This document shows, in pieces, positions 1 through 11,010 of a stretch of DNA of 64,000 nt. The translations under genes were made by a program, and so were the position numbers. Source of the stretch: Podocnemis expansa (Eukaryota > Chordata > Testudines > Podocnemididae); assembly GCA_007922195.1 (NCBI GenBank), contig ML682119.1, forward strand, positions 496,943-560,942, given 5' to 3'. Positions within the stretch are counted from its first letter, which is position 1, and each line of letters begins with the position of its first letter. The notes below the pieces were generated by a model, which was not told where the DNA came from, searched no databases, and saw nothing but the letters and a program-made list of their open reading frames with translations.

Positions 1-325
1 CACGGTCAAAATGTGGAGCCTACTGGCAGGGGATCTGAAGGTCAAATCTATAACTGTGTTAAAAAATGAATTAAATAAGTTCACAGAAGATAGGCCCACC
101 TATGGCTAGTAGCCATGATGGTCAAGGACACAATTCTGTGAAGTGGGTGTCCCTAAGCCTCCAACTTCCAGAAACTGGGTTTGCATAACAGGGATGGATC
201 ACTCAGCTCAGTTCACTCCATCAGAAGCACCGGCTGATGGCCACTTTCAGAAGACAGGACACTGGGCTAGATGGACAATTGGTCTGACCTTGTATGGCCA
301 TTCTCATGTTCTGGATGGCCATTAA
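1..325 (+). repeat. LINE 3'-tail fragment, CR1-related
   Basis: The stretch has the phrase order of a common reptile LINE tail. It runs from the 'gatctgaaggtcaaatc' block, through 'atggatcactcagctcag', to 'ctgggctagatggac' and 'ttgtatggccattct' near 290-305. No intact reading frame is present. The family call is from remembered consensus, not a search. Confidence 0.55.
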
Positions 326-645
326 ATTTCACCTGGGTACCTGTGCATTGTACAGGGGCCAGGACTCATTTCCTCTGCTCCACTGATAGCTGGTCTTAGC
401 TACAATGCACATCTTAAAGCTCTGAAATCAGCTCTTGCAAAAATACAAAAAATGGTGATTTTTAGATGAAAGCTAGAGGCTAGCACTGTTTCTCTAGTGG
501 TTTTGGTGTTTCCTCTTGCCCCAGCTGAAGAATGGGATGAGCATCTTGTCCCATCTCATCTGATTCCCTTTCCCTGTCTCATGTGGAAAATATTGTGGCT
601 TGGGTCTGCAGCTGCTTGGATATAGTTGAGCATCACAGCTCCTAG
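326..645. other. no gene recognised
   Basis: Unassigned sequence before the first MROH-like exon. I see no coding exon with good splice sites and no repeat I can name. Confidence 0.4.
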
Positions 646-743
646 ACACTAATGATGAAGTTGGTGGGCTCACTGGCTGGCCAAGCTGAACATCTGGACA
701 CAGTCGTCTCATGCCTGCTGGAATACACCTTCACTACCTACAG
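646..743 (+). pseudogene. MROH-like exon 1 of those seen
   Basis: A block preceded by an AG (ctcctag) and followed by donor CAG|gtaagaa at 744. It reads in one frame to a segment containing VVSCLLEYTF, close to the 'CLLEYS' stretch that family members carry before a conserved 'ELW' segment. It ends in phase 2 (AG), which the next exon completes to AGA. The upstream boundary is uncertain because the acceptor lacks a strong pyrimidine tract. Confidence 0.5.
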
Positions 744-1967
744 GTAAGAAATGCCACCACTACAGAGGCCTCATGTGATCCTTTGGGACCATATAGCAGA
801 TTCTCACCCCTGAACACATTGTTTCTTTGAACAAAGAAAAGCTATAAAGCACTGAATGCTGAGAACTGAATCTCTCATCTCTACATGGGGCAAATGACCT
901 TCCCCGTATTCATTATGGCTCTTTTCTTTTCAACTACAAAACACGGAGAGCAAAATCTGCCTGGCAGAGATCCCTTTCCCCTGTTCCCTGAATGTGTCTT
1001 CCCACATGCAAGGCAGGAAGTCCCATTCCCAGTCTGCTTCTCCATGTCCCTTGGACTTCTTCCAGATCTGCCTGCCAGGAGGGATTTTCAAAATCTCAGG
1101 TCCCCAATCTAGGGTCCCTGCTCATAGGAACTGGTCGTGGATTAGTGGATAGTTATATGTCTTCTTGGGTTCTCTACCTGTTTTTCACGCTGGCTGGCAA
1201 ACATAGAGCTCACTCCTCTGTTCTGCTTCACTTCAGCATGCCCAGATTCTTACCATAGAGGGGCCGGTTGCTGTCTCAGTGGTGATGAATCATAAGGGGA
1301 CTCATGATAACTGGTGCCATGCAGTACTTTCTGGAAACAACACCTATCCCTGGTCTCAATGGAAACCCTCTTTCATACAATGATGCTGACAGAGCACTCC
1401 AGAGAGCTGAGCCCTGCAGCTGTGTCTCCCCCACCTCCTTAAAGGGAATTTAATATTGATGTTGACGAAAGGAAGCCCATCAACGCTATTGGACGGTGAA
1501 GTCCTCGGCTACAGTCCTGGCTGTGACAACACAAGTCTCTTGTCTTCCATGTCCCATTCAATCCCTAAACCTACCGACAGGGGTCAAGCATGGTGGTTGA
1601 CTCTATTATGTGTACTGTGTGCACTAGGAGCTGATTTGAGACCTTTCACTTCAAATCTAGGCCATCTGCTGCTGGGTAAAGCTGTATCAGCTCTCAGCCT
1701 CTCTGTATTAGCCATCAGCCAATAATAAGTCATTACTGAGCCCAGATTTTCACTGGCATCCTTGAAAGGCTCCATATCCTAGTGCAGATTCCTGCAATTC
1801 TCATTCTGTGGCCCTTATCCTTGCATTGTGCAAGTTCTGGGGTTTGGAATCCTGAGTGGGGAGTTGACTCCCCAGGAATATATCTCATGCAAACAGGTTG
1901 GAGGATGAAGAGGTTTTTCATGACTGTTCTCCTAAGCCACCCTGTCCCTCATGTTGCTGTATTTCAG

Positions 1968-2031
1968 AACTGGAAGCAACTCAACAGAGCTGTGGCAGTT
2001 CCTTTGTGCTGACCCAACCCTTGCAGAACTG
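1968..2031 (+). pseudogene. MROH-like exon 2
   Basis: The acceptor is tgctgtatttcag and the donor is CTG|gtaatg at 2032. After one base that completes the previous codon, the 21 codons include STELWQFLCADPTLAEL. This is the conserved 'T-E-L-W-x-x-L-x-x-D-P-x-L' signature of MROH proteins. The exon ends in phase 0. Confidence 0.65.
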
Positions 2032-2864
2032 GTAATGTAGAAGCTGGGGGTGAACCTGCAGAGTCACCACACCTCTAAGCACCAGGCCACCCACACATCT
2101 GCTGCTGTAAGTGACGACTTGAACATCCCAGCCCCCATAGAGTTAAGTCATGGGGCCACATCCCACCCACACATCTTCTCCCAGGATGTGAAGTTAAAGG
2201 AATTATTGCATGCCTGCATTCTCTCATCCATTCTGCAGGTTCCAGGCCTCAGCCCTCTAGCCATGTCACCTCTTTCTGGGTTAACTTTAAAGTCCAAAAT
2301 GGGAAAACCCCATGCCTTGGTCTCCACCTAGGCTTTCTCCTTCTTGGTCCTTCCATCCTGAGGCCAGGAGATTAGTTCATGTTGGGGAGAGGAAGAGGAA
2401 CCAAGACCTGCCCTTCCTCTGAGTTCCACACCAGGCACCCCATGTCAGGCAACTATGACTGTTCCTACTATCTTTCATCACTTTCTGGACCTGTTCCTCC
2501 CTTTATCCTGCTTGTGTGAAACTTCCAGGGCCCTTCTTCTGCTTGACTAATTGATGCGCCACTTCACGCTGCCCCAAGCATGCTGTCTGTGCAGTGCCTG
2601 CAGGTCAGGAAGCTCTATGACATCCAAAATCAAAGGCAGGACCCCTCTGTGGAAGTACAGTCTACTGTCACCAGCTTCCACTAGGCCAAGCCTTCAAGTT
2701 GACAGGGCCCTGCTTCTACCACTGGGACACTTGCGACTGTCTAGCTCAATTTGTTTCTCTGTCAGTCAGAGGAGGTTCATAGCCCATCAGTAGGGATTGA
2801 AAAGATCAGACGCCAGAGGGAATAGGGTTTCTAAAAACCTATGACTGTCTTGTGCTTTCTTCAG

Positions 2865-3040
2865 GCCACGTTCGCCCTCTATGAGGTGATCTTGGCAAGG
2901 AAGTCCAAGGATGCCATAAGCTGCCTCTATCCTCCGCTACTAATGGCTCTTCTTGTTGAAGTCCATTTCAGCCTTGCCAAGAGCCTGCCAGATGACGAAG
3001 TCTCTGGAAGGGAAAGCAGTGAGGACATCATCCACACCAG
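2865..3040 (+). pseudogene. MROH-like exon 3
   Basis: The acceptor is gtgctttcttcag and the donor CAG|gtactg at 3041. The exon has 58 codons plus two bases, all open. It carries ATFALYEVILA and then LYPPLLMALLVEVHFSLAKS, matching the family pattern 'LYEVI...L.P.LL.ALLV.VH'. It ends in phase 2 and is completed by the first base of the exon at 3875. Confidence 0.75.
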
Positions 3041-3874
3041 GTACTGTTCCTTTTGTAAAGCCAAAACTCTAATTACATGACAGTCATAATTCTCTTCTCC
3101 AGTACTCCGATGTGCCCTACAGCTTTTCATAACTCCATCTGATCCTGAGGAAGATAGTTAGCAGGGCTCAGGTTGCAGGATTGTTTCTCCATGGTAAATC
3201 ACATACCTTCCTATGCACTGCTGGAAAGGTATAGAGACTATGCCAGCTTGTACAGGGAGAAACCGTTGGGAGCCAATTTCTCAGTGTGTCAGTGGAATGT
3301 GGGTCTAACACTAATGGGATCAGCTTCTCCTGATCTGTAAAGTTGACACTATGCTGATGTGCAATTGTCCATAGGATTCTTTATTTTTTCTTCTTATTAT
3401 TAAATTGTGTCAGTCTAGTAACCCCAATCATTACCCTGTGCAATTCCTGAGTTCTGTTTAAGCCACTCCTGTGTTTTTCCTCACACAGAGTTTCCATCTA
3501 GTGGAGCCGTCACTCTCTGACAGACACAGGACTCCTGGTACTCAGTCATTTTGATGTGTTGTTTGAATCTAGCTCTGTGGTGGAGGCTATAAAGATAATG
3601 CTTCTCTCTGTGGCTGCCATTTCGAGCTGACTCTGAAGAAGGAAGAGCACAACTGAGCCCTTCTGTAAAGCCCTCAAGATCACCTACATGGTGTGAGCAT
3701 CCTGCCTAAGTAATATATGAGGGCTTTCCAGGCATTCGGCTCTGCTAGTCAGAGTAATTCCAAATGAAATGTTACTTTCCTCAAGATACCATTTGACCCC
3801 ATGGTGACATCTGTCCTTGCTGGAGAGCATGCTTTCCCCCTTACTAACAAAGCTATTTCTGCTTTATGTCACAG
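3041..3874. other. intron of the MROH-like pseudogene
   Basis: Non-coding sequence between two exons that agree in phase. I recognise no transposon here with confidence. Confidence 0.5.
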
Positions 3875-3989
3875 AGCCATGTTGTGCTGTGCTTGCTCTG
3901 AGATCACAAGAGTGCTAGAGCATGTGATTCCACTTCTCGACAGAGGTGATCAGAAACATAGGCTGACCATGATGGCCTTCTTTGTAGAG
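3875..3989 (+). pseudogene. MROH-like exon 4 with mutated donor
   Basis: The acceptor is gctttatgtcacag. One base completes the previous codon, then 38 codons include EITRVLEHVIPLLDRGDQKH and an MAFFVE segment. This is the family pattern 'LE.V.P.L....Q.R...AFF.E'. The exon should end after GAG at 3989, but the next six bases are ATAAGT. A single G-to-A change from GTAAGT would explain this and would destroy a normal donor. Confidence 0.68.
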
Positions 3990-4640
3990 ATAAGTTTCAT
4001 TAGCTGATGAAAGCAATGGGTTCCCTGGATTACCAGGCAGCTCCTTCAATCGACGCTTTTAAACTGATTATTTGCTACATAAACTATGAACTTCATTGGT
4101 CATGTCCATGTGGCCAGGTGTCCATGCAGCACTGACTAGCTTCCCTCAGTCCTGTCCAGCAGACACTGTGCTGAGTGTAAAATCTGAGATGGATCCTCTT
4201 GGGGGTCTTTCATTGCTCTAAAGTCATAGTCAGGGGCCTGATGGGATGAGCCAAGAAAGAAGAGTTCAATAGAACAGCATCAGCCTGGACTCTCCAAAAG
4301 GACACTTTGGACTCCTGTAGGCATCAGCCTCTTTCCAGGTCCATGAGAGGTTCCTCTCTGGAAAGTCACTAAGCAGAACCAAAGAGGGGCACTCAGACGG
4401 ACTAAGAAGAAGAGAGGATCATGTTAGAAGCTTTTGCTCCCCCGCATCCTTAGCGCTGGATGTGGTGAGCAACATTTAACATTCTAAATTGTATGGTTAA
4501 CTAGAAGCATGTCATTGGGAAAGAGGTGGCTCTGTAGCCCATCAGGTCTAGGTTGTCTTCTTCTCCATTTCCACATTTTCTATCTGGCTAGTTCCTATTG
4601 ACAATGTTCCTGGCTTGCTCCCTCATCTAACTTATTAAGA

Positions 4641-4817
4641 AAGGGATCTCAAACTCACATCACCACAAGGGCCACACAAGAACTAATATGTTTGCCCAAT
4701 GGTGGAACCACTGAAACCTTTTCATATAGTGATTCTGAAAATATTAATAATGATAGTGTCTCTGTGGGCTGCAAGAAATAACTCCAGGGGCTGCAGGCCA
4801 CAAGCTAGAGACCTCTG
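4641..4817. mobile_element. hAT-like MITE in the MROH-like intron
   Basis: The left end reads aagggatctcaaac and the right end gagacctctg, an approximate terminal inverted repeat of the hAT 'cagggktctcaaac' type. The flanking octamers tattaaga and cattaagc agree at 6 of 8, an aged target duplication. It carries no coding capacity. Confidence 0.6.
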
Positions 4818-5724
4818 CATTAAGCAGTGGGGATTAATTCTCTCCTCACTAATTCTGGCCCCACTGAAATCAATGGCAGGACTCCTACTGTCATTCGTAG
4901 GATCAGGATTTCAACTCAGGGGTTTGCTTTCTCAGATTTCACCACTTTTCCTTTTCTCTCTGAGCCACTTGCTCTGCTTCCTAGGTTGTCACTAGGGGTT
5001 CAGCTGCTCTTGGCAAACTCCAGACTCATGGTCCTTACAGCTAAGGGTCTGCCACTCACATGGTCCCTGGATGTTTTGATGCTCTACAAGTTCTCTGGGA
5101 TGGTAGAGACAGCTCTGCTAGTTCACATGGCTAAGCCCAGTGCTAGTGGTCTTCCAAAGACCCAGGAAGTCAGTCACAAGACTAAGCATCACACAAGGCA
5201 GGGCTATGTATAGTCATGTAAGGAAGAGATCTGATATGTATCTAAGGATTCATTGGTTTTCCTTAGGAGGGAAAATGTAGAGATATGCCTGCGTAGAAGG
5301 TTGTGATTTTAGAGACACTCCCCACCATGGGACAGTGTTGTGTGAATTGAGAGAGATGCCCAACAAGTGATCTAACATGGCTGCTCCCAGCTCCCCGCCT
5401 GGGAATCACTGCTTTCGGTGATATTAAAGTTGTATTTGTTGCTCATTTAGTGGTGTGTTTTTAATGAATCCTCAAGGTCATGCCTGGCCTGAGAACCAAT
5501 ACACAGAGTTCTCTGGGAAGCACCAAGAGACTCATTTGCTTTTTGTTTTTTCTGCTCCTCCATTCTAAAGAGGCCAAGTTGATCCCACATTCCAACACTC
5601 TGGACCATCTGAAAGAATGGACCCCCCCCCCCCGCCCCCCGTCCTGTTTTCTGTTCCCTTGATCTAAAAGGAGTCAGCATCCTGATAACCCAGCCAGAGA
5701 AGGGGAGAACCCAGGTTTAGTCAA
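4818..5724. other. unassigned intron-like sequence with reptile repeat motifs
   Basis: 4840-4920 has the 'ccccactgaaatcaatgg' motif that occurs widely in reptile LINE-derived sequence. A C-rich low-complexity run sits near 5620-5640. I see no gene or splice-bounded exon. Confidence 0.35.
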
Positions 5725-5870
5725 CTAGAAAAGAATGGGGTGGCTGTGATCTAGTGGACTGAGTTCTGGGCTGGGACCACCTCCACTACTGACTTGCCAT
5801 TAACTCTATTTGTCTCTGCATTTGCCCAGTGGTAATGGGGATAACAACAACCTCTCCAGCCGTGAGAGAT
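5725..5870 (+). repeat. MIR-like SINE fragment
   Basis: The order of motifs follows the MIR core: 'ctagtggactgagttctggg', then 'ccactactgacttgcc', then 'ggtaatggggataacaa'. It is degraded, and both the A/B-box head and the tail are partly lost. The call comes from remembered consensus. Confidence 0.55.
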
Positions 5871-6189
5871 GCAGTTCTTTCCTCAGGTAGTGGGGTTCAG
5901 GGTCAGGAGGAGGATTTTATGGCTTGAATTTCAGATGGACATTGCTCATTATCCCCCATGCAAATAACCCCTGCCACACCCCTATTCCTGCTTGGAGAGA
6001 ACACTCCAAGTGTGTTTACAAAGGAAGAACTTGGTTAATTTAAAGATCTTATTGTGTTTGTCGCACAAGGCCATGTCTTATAGCTCTTCCTCCACCCTGG
6101 GTGCAAGACCTGGCATTGCAGCACTTCCTCGTTTTTCTACTCTGAGGTTCTTGAACAAAGACTTCACAAATTTCTTTGTTTTTTCACTA
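5871..6189. other. no gene recognised
   Basis: Short unassigned sequence between the MIR-like and CR1-like fragments. I recognise no coding signal. Confidence 0.35.
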
Positions 6190-6360
6190 GGATGGAGATG
6201 AAACACTGGAATGGGTTACCTAGGGAGGGGCTGGAGTCTCCATCCTCAGAGGATTTTATGGCCCAGATTGACAAAGTCCTGACTGGGATTATTTAATTGG
6301 GCAGGGGTCTGGCCTAGATGACCTCCTTAGGGCCCCTCTAATCTTCCTTTGATGTCTAAA
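6190..6360 (+). repeat. CR1 3'-end fragment
   Basis: It contains 'actggaatgggttaccta', 'gaggggctggagtctccatc', and then 'ggcctagatgacctcctta' before the end. This is the usual order at the CR1 3' end ('wins at the splice-free UTR, then a target of ... gatgacctcctgagg'). No frame is kept. Confidence 0.65.
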
Positions 6361-6934
6361 GACATAGTCTTAGACTCTAGAGCTGACCAGCTCCAGCAGA
6401 GTGTAAGTGATGAAGAGAGGGTCTTCTGCCACTACCCAGGTTCCTCTCTGAGCTGACCTTCAGAGAAGGTCTCTCTTTCTGTCCCTACTAAACATAAAAA
6501 AACTTCACTTCAGACTTCTTTCTGGGCTAACTTTCTGCAAGCTCTTTGCCTCTACTCCAAGCTTCCAGAGAGTTCTTCACTCTTTTGGCAGAAGAAATCT
6601 GCTTCCCAGGGTTTCTTTCATGGTGGCTCTTTTGCCCCAGCAGGCTCTCACTGCTTTCTGTCCCAGAGGACTAAGTTCTCCATACTCCAGGTTTTCTTTT
6701 TTCAGTGTCACCACTAGGGGGACTAACTGCATGGAAAAAGAAGGTGGTTGGAAGATTTATTTTGGTTGTTGAAAGGGGAAAAACTGTCCCACAGCTCAGA
6801 GACAGCTGAAGAGGTTTCTACCCAGAAAATAATGACAATCAACTGGGGAGACAGCATGGGAAATTTCAGTCTAAAAAAGAAGTGTTTGGAAAGTCAGGAA
6901 CATGTCAAACAGAGCAGCCAGAAGGGAAACTCTA

Positions 6935-7022
6935 TCACCCGTAACAGTGAGAGTCCTGTGGCTCCTTAAAGACTGACAAATTTCTTCAGTCATAAACCTT
7001 CATGAGCTGCCACCCATTTAGT
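6935..7022. repeat. Penelope-element terminal fragment
   Basis: It holds 'gagagtcctgtggctcctta', then 'aagactgacaaatttcttca' and 'cataaaccttcatgagct'. These are the degraded form of the terminal motif shared with the Penelope-like element at 30-32 kb. Confidence 0.5.
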
Positions 7023-7364
7023 CAAAATCAACCTTGATGTATCAGCCTTAACTAGATGGACCAGCCTTAAGTAAGGAGTTGCTGCCAGCACCTTCTGGCA
7101 TAATTAATCATTTCATGTAGAAAAGAGAGTGGAACCAGAAATTGCTCAAAAGCAAATCACAGCTTTGTCCACACTAACAGTGAACACCATGGGACTGGGC
7201 TAGGATTCCCTGATTGCAGTGGCAGGTTTCCCTGTCAAGTCTGAAGAAAAAATATCAAATAATGGAGAATGACCTGCTCTCTGCCATAGTGCCATGAGGT
7301 AGAATAGATACAGTCCCACCACTGTGCCAGAGGATCTGATAAGCTCTGTCATGTGTGTTTGCAG
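7023..7364. other. intron sequence before MROH-like exon 5
   Basis: No gene or named repeat recognised. The expected upstream MROH exon is not visible here. Confidence 0.35.
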
Positions 7365-7529
7365 GTAGAAGTAGTCAAGATGGTTTTGCTTATCATTCTT
7401 TGGGTCTCCAAGGAGATGGAGGATGGGAGCATTGTGGAAGCCATCTCTGCTTTTCACAATCTTCTGCAGAGCCTGGAGGGGAATGAGCTCACTAGCGTTG
7501 CCAGGAAGCTAATCCCTTTATTCAGTGTT
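7365..7529 (+). pseudogene. MROH-like exon 5
   Basis: The acceptor is atgtgtgtttgcag and the donor GTT|gtaagt at 7530. The 55 codons are open and phase 0 at both ends. They include IVEAISAFHNLLQSLEGNEL followed by a PLF segment. MROH family members have 'V.EA...L..IL..LDG..L....' then 'PLFDD' at this place. The ~40-residue segment that normally lies just before it is not in the preceding exon, so an exon seems lost. Confidence 0.68.
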
Positions 7530-7689
7530 GTAAGTCATGGGCTCTTGAGCTATCCACCTCCAATCACCCTGCGTTCTGACCCTGGAAACTTAGTGGTATC
7601 AGATCTGACTGGATCAGTTCCCTGTCATTTCAGAGGCCTCTGGCATTGAATCAGATACGTGAATCTGTTGTTTTCTCTGCCTGTGGACT

Positions 7690-7825
7690 GACATGCTAAC
7701 CCAAGTAAATGGGCTCAGTAGAGACAGACTCATGGGATAACATACAATGGAAAGGCTTCTGCAGGTCAGACGACCAGATGATCTAATGGTTCCTTTAGGC
7801 CTTCAATACTATGACACCATGAAAG
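7690..7825 (+). repeat. LINE tail fragment
   Basis: Contains 'aggtcagacgaccagatgat' followed by 'ctaatggttcctttaggc', the decayed form of a common reptile LINE 3' end ('ggtcagactagatgatc...aatggtcccttctggcc'). Confidence 0.55.
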
Positions 7826-8091
7826 CACTGAACCCATTAAAGAGCTCCTTCAAAGACTCACACACTCTAGGCAGACTCAGACTTTACATGAGGCCTCCAG
7901 GGAAATCTTAAGAAAAACTATCCTAGCCTTTGTGGCCTGCCCCTCTATCCAAACCTATCTGCGAATAGGAGCTGTCTCGGTGGGTGGATCATGGAGTTAA
8001 TGGCCAGATTGGCTCTCGTCAGTGGTTTGCTTTGCGCTGAGATCCCACTATATGAAAAGCATAACACCCCCTTGGTGAACTCCTCTCATAG

Positions 8092-8264
8092 TCCTTTGTC
8101 CATCCCACATGAGACCCCAGCTGCACTCTGCTGTCATCACACTCTTTACTGAATTGCTTACTGCAGTGAAGAGGAGACAGAAGCACTTGCTGCAGGAGGA
8201 AGTGACCTGTAGCCTGGTCCCACTGCTCTTTCACTTACAGGATGAGGACCCTGATATGAGAAAG
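8092..8264 (+). pseudogene. MROH-like exon 6
   Basis: The donor AAG|gtgagc at 8265 is clear. The open frame across 8109-8264 includes LHSAVITLFTELLTAVK, SLVPLLFHLQDEDPDMRK and a central LLQEEV, matching the family's 'V..AAI.LFG.L...V' and 'SL.PLLLHL.D.DP.V'. The left boundary is uncertain. The AG at 8090-8091 would give a start out of phase with exon 5, so this junction may carry a shift or use another acceptor. Confidence 0.68.
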
Positions 8265-8656
8265 GTGAGCCTCGCAGCCCTTCGCTCCCTGTGTAGGAGG
8301 TTCTGACTGCTCCCTGCAGCCCTACTGCTAGATCCATCTGCAAAGCCACCCTTCAAAAGTGCAAAATCTCAGCCCCAGCTGTTTACCAAAGCAAATTCCC
8401 CACCCTCTGATGGACACAAGTGGAGGTTGCATGACTCCCATCAGCCCCTTCCTAATCAATGAACTCTAGCCACCATGAAAATCAAATTCCAGCTGCCTTC
8501 AGAAATAAGTGCAAAAAGGCACCAAGAAACAACTGGATACCATGCGACCCTTCACACCTTTCCTTTATTAGTCATTTCAGCTGGTTTATCACTCTGGCAT
8601 GACAGTAGATTCCAGGTCTTTTAATGATGGACCTCCTCCCCCATCTTGTATTGCAG

Positions 8657-8779
8657 AGGTGCCAGAAAGCCTTGTCCAGCTGCTTTTAGCTCCTGGGATG
8701 GGTTTTGCCTAAGCAGATTAAGAGCAAGAAGGCATGGCATGACTATCCTCAGATGGTGGACAAAATCTGCCAGCACTCT
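8657..8779 (+). pseudogene. MROH-like exon 7 with internal stop
   Basis: The acceptor ends ttgcag and the donor is TCT|gtaagt at 8780. The exon has 41 codons in phase with exon 6. It begins RCQKALSSC, and later has LLGWVLPKQI and MVDKICQH, matching the family's 'AC..TL..CA.FL.W.LP' and 'D.IC.HL'. Codon 11 is TAG at 8687-8689, which interrupts the frame. No following MROH exon was found downstream. Confidence 0.65.
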
Positions 8780-9194
8780 GTAAGTTAATGATTGACTTTT
8801 CAATAGTAGTACTTCTAGATTTGGGACCAGAAACATATCCCATGTCAAATTCACTAGCACAATGCATTCTGGCTCGCTCTCAGAAGTGCTCATCCCTTCC
8901 CCAACAGTGCCAGGCAGATCTGAATAGCCAGACTTGGCAAAGGGGTAGATACAAGAAGGAAAACTCAGAACCTATATATGCTCAGAACACAAACGCTAAA
9001 ATGCCTTCTGAAGCCTGCAGAAAACTGCATTTCCCTGTGTTTCCCCATACCATGGCCCATTGTCTGCTTCTGTGCAATATCCTTTATGCTCTGCACTTTC
9101 CCTAATTTCCCATCTCTTCCCTGGATGACACACAAACCAACCTGGTCTCAGTGTTCTCTGGTGCCAGGCTCCCACTAATGATACTGTGAGATGT
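8780..9194. other. no gene recognised
   Basis: Sequence after the last MROH-like exon. I saw no further HEAT-type exon and no repeat I can name. Confidence 0.35.
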
Positions 9195-10490
9195 GATCCT
9201 CAGTAGATCAAAAGTGACTACAGGGCCCTGGGAACACAGGTGAAGGAGTTTGGTGCACAGGTGGTGTTCTCTTTGATCCTTCCAGTCAAGGGTATTGTAG
9301 GGGCCTGAGAAGAGACAGATGCATCTTGGAGGTGAATGCCTGGCTGAAAAGATGGTGTTACCAGGACGGCTTTGTCTTTCTCAACCATGGGGTGCTGTTC
9401 CAAGAAGAAGGCCTGCTAGGCAGAGAGGGACTCCACTTGTCAAGGAAGGGGAAGAACATATTTGCACATAGACTGGCTAATCGAGTGAGGAAGGCTTTAA
9501 ACTTGGTTTGAAGGGTGAAGGGGACCAAAGCCCACAGGCAAGTCACAATAAGAAGAGCTGGGGGAAGGGATGGAACTTGGGGGGAGCCAGGGCTTTAACA
9601 GCAAGTTAAAAAGAGAGTCTAGTTAGAACTGAGTGTGGGGAAGAATCTAAGCAGTGTCTCTGGTGTCCTAATGAAGCCCTGATACTTGAGGTGAGTAGGG
9701 AAGGAGAACATCAGGAGCAAATCCAAGGACGAGGGTGCACGAGGAAAGAAGAGATAATTGGTAGAGGGAGTAGGGCAATTGGCCCAGTATCTTAGATGCC
9801 TGTACATAAATGCAAGGAGCCTTGGAAACAAGCAGGCAGAATTGGTAGTACTGGCATAGACAAGGAACTATGATGTAATTAAAATAAGAGACATGGCGGG
9901 ATAGCTCGGATGACTGGAGCATTGTCATGGATGGGTATAAATTGGTCAGGAAGGATAGGCAGGGAAGAAGAGATGGAGGAATAGCACTATGTGGAAAATA
10001 GCTTTATGACTGCTTGGAGCCCCACTACGAAAGTGGAAACAAGCCTGTTCAAAGTGTCTGGGTTAAATTGCAAGTACAGTGCATCCAGGGTGATGTCATG
10101 GTGGGTGTCTGTTATAGACCACCAGACGAGAAGGAGGAGGTGGATGAGTCATTCTATAGACAATGAGCAGAAGTTTCCAGATCATGGGTCCTGGTTCTCC
10201 TGGGGGACTTCAATTACCCTGACATCTGCTGGGAGGGCAATACAGCAGTGCACAGACAATCCATGAAGTTTCTGGCAAGTGTTGAAGACAACTTCCCAGT
10301 AGAAATGCTGGAGGAACCACCTAGGGGCCTTGTACCTCTTGAGTTGCTCACAAACAGAGAAGAATTGATTGGGAAGCAGAAGTGAATGGAAACCTGGGCA
10401 GCAGTCCCCATGAGATGGTAGAGTTCAGGCTCCTGATCAAAGGAAGAAAGGAAAGAAGCAGTAAGAAAGGAAAAGAAAGGAAGGAATTGG
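9195..10490 (+). mobile_element. CR1-like LINE, ORF1 end and ORF2 endonuclease part
   Basis: 9200-9510 encodes an esterase-like ORF1 end. The pieces WLKRWCYQDGF, then LLGREGLHLSRKGK and FAHRLANRVRKALN, resemble the SGNH-type region of reptile CR1 ORF1. 9770-10400 encodes degraded apurinic endonuclease pieces: VGVCYRPPDEK near 10093 and a GDFNYPDICWEG-type motif near 10205-10240. Frames shift several times, so it is dead. The right end fades near 10490, where an LTR-like repeat starts. Confidence 0.7.
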
Positions 10491-10534
10491 TAACTATATG
10501 TAGAAGGGTGGTGTGACATTCCTCTCCTGCTATT

Positions 10535-11010
10535 TGGTTTGGGTGCCACTGCGGCTTTGATCACACACTCCTGAACCTCAATTTACCCCACTTTGCTAGG
10601 GGAACCCCCACTCCTGGATCAGTCCTCACCAGCCTCCTCTGTGTATTCGGTACCAGCAAGTGTTTATGCACTCTTCAGTCACTCATGGGACAGTCCACTA
10701 GGCCCCTGATGCCACATCAAGAGCTTCCATACTGCAGGGATTGAGACACTTCCCTGATCCTTGTGGGCTCATAGACACTAGCTCATCAGTTTATCAAAGA
10801 AACTGGAATGCAACAAGTTGTTGCTCATTCACCCACTCTAAAATCCACACAACTTTAGAGAAAACAAACACTAGTTTATTGGTTAGAACAGGATTTCAAT
10901 GAGTATATCAAATTCAAAAATAAAACTCATTCTAAAACTCATTATTATTTAAGTTTCCTATTTGTCCATTCTTATCTCATCTTGTCCACATGCCTGGCCT
11001 GTGATGGTTT
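10535..11010 (-). repeat. LTR-like dispersed repeat, copy A
   Basis: It shares 'acaaacactagtttat' near 10867 and the 'ttcacccactctaaaatcca'-type block with copies near 11.8 kb and 52.3 kb. On the minus strand the shared motif gives a poly(A) signal (AATAAA, from 'tttatt'), which would fit the R region of an LTR. No terminal TG..CA pair was fixed, so this is tentative. Confidence 0.4.

Larger units (their letters stand above)
646..8779 (+). pseudogene. maestro heat-like repeat (MROH) family gene, decayed
   Basis: Seven exon-like blocks on the + strand encode pieces of a HEAT-repeat protein of the MROH family, in the expected order. They are 646-743, 1968-2031, 2865-3040, 3875-3989, 7365-7529, about 8092-8264 and 8657-8779. 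Joins 1 to 2, 3 to 4 and 6 to 7 agree in codon phase, which is hard to get by chance. MROH proteins are long stacks of HEAT helices, so only an internal part is present. Damage seen: TAG at 8687-8689 inside the last exon; the donor after 3989 reads ATAAGT where GTAAGT is expected; and an exon expected between 3989 and 7365 was not found, in an interval now holding transposon insertions. Another exon is probably missing between 2031 and 2865. The paralogue is unknown. An alternative is a working gene with sequencing errors and exons I missed. Confidence 0.72.

Noticed and set aside
2170..2290. Possible MROH exon between exons 2 and 3
   Set aside because: An AG and a downstream PLAM-like stretch exist, but no donor lies in phase and family resemblance is weak.
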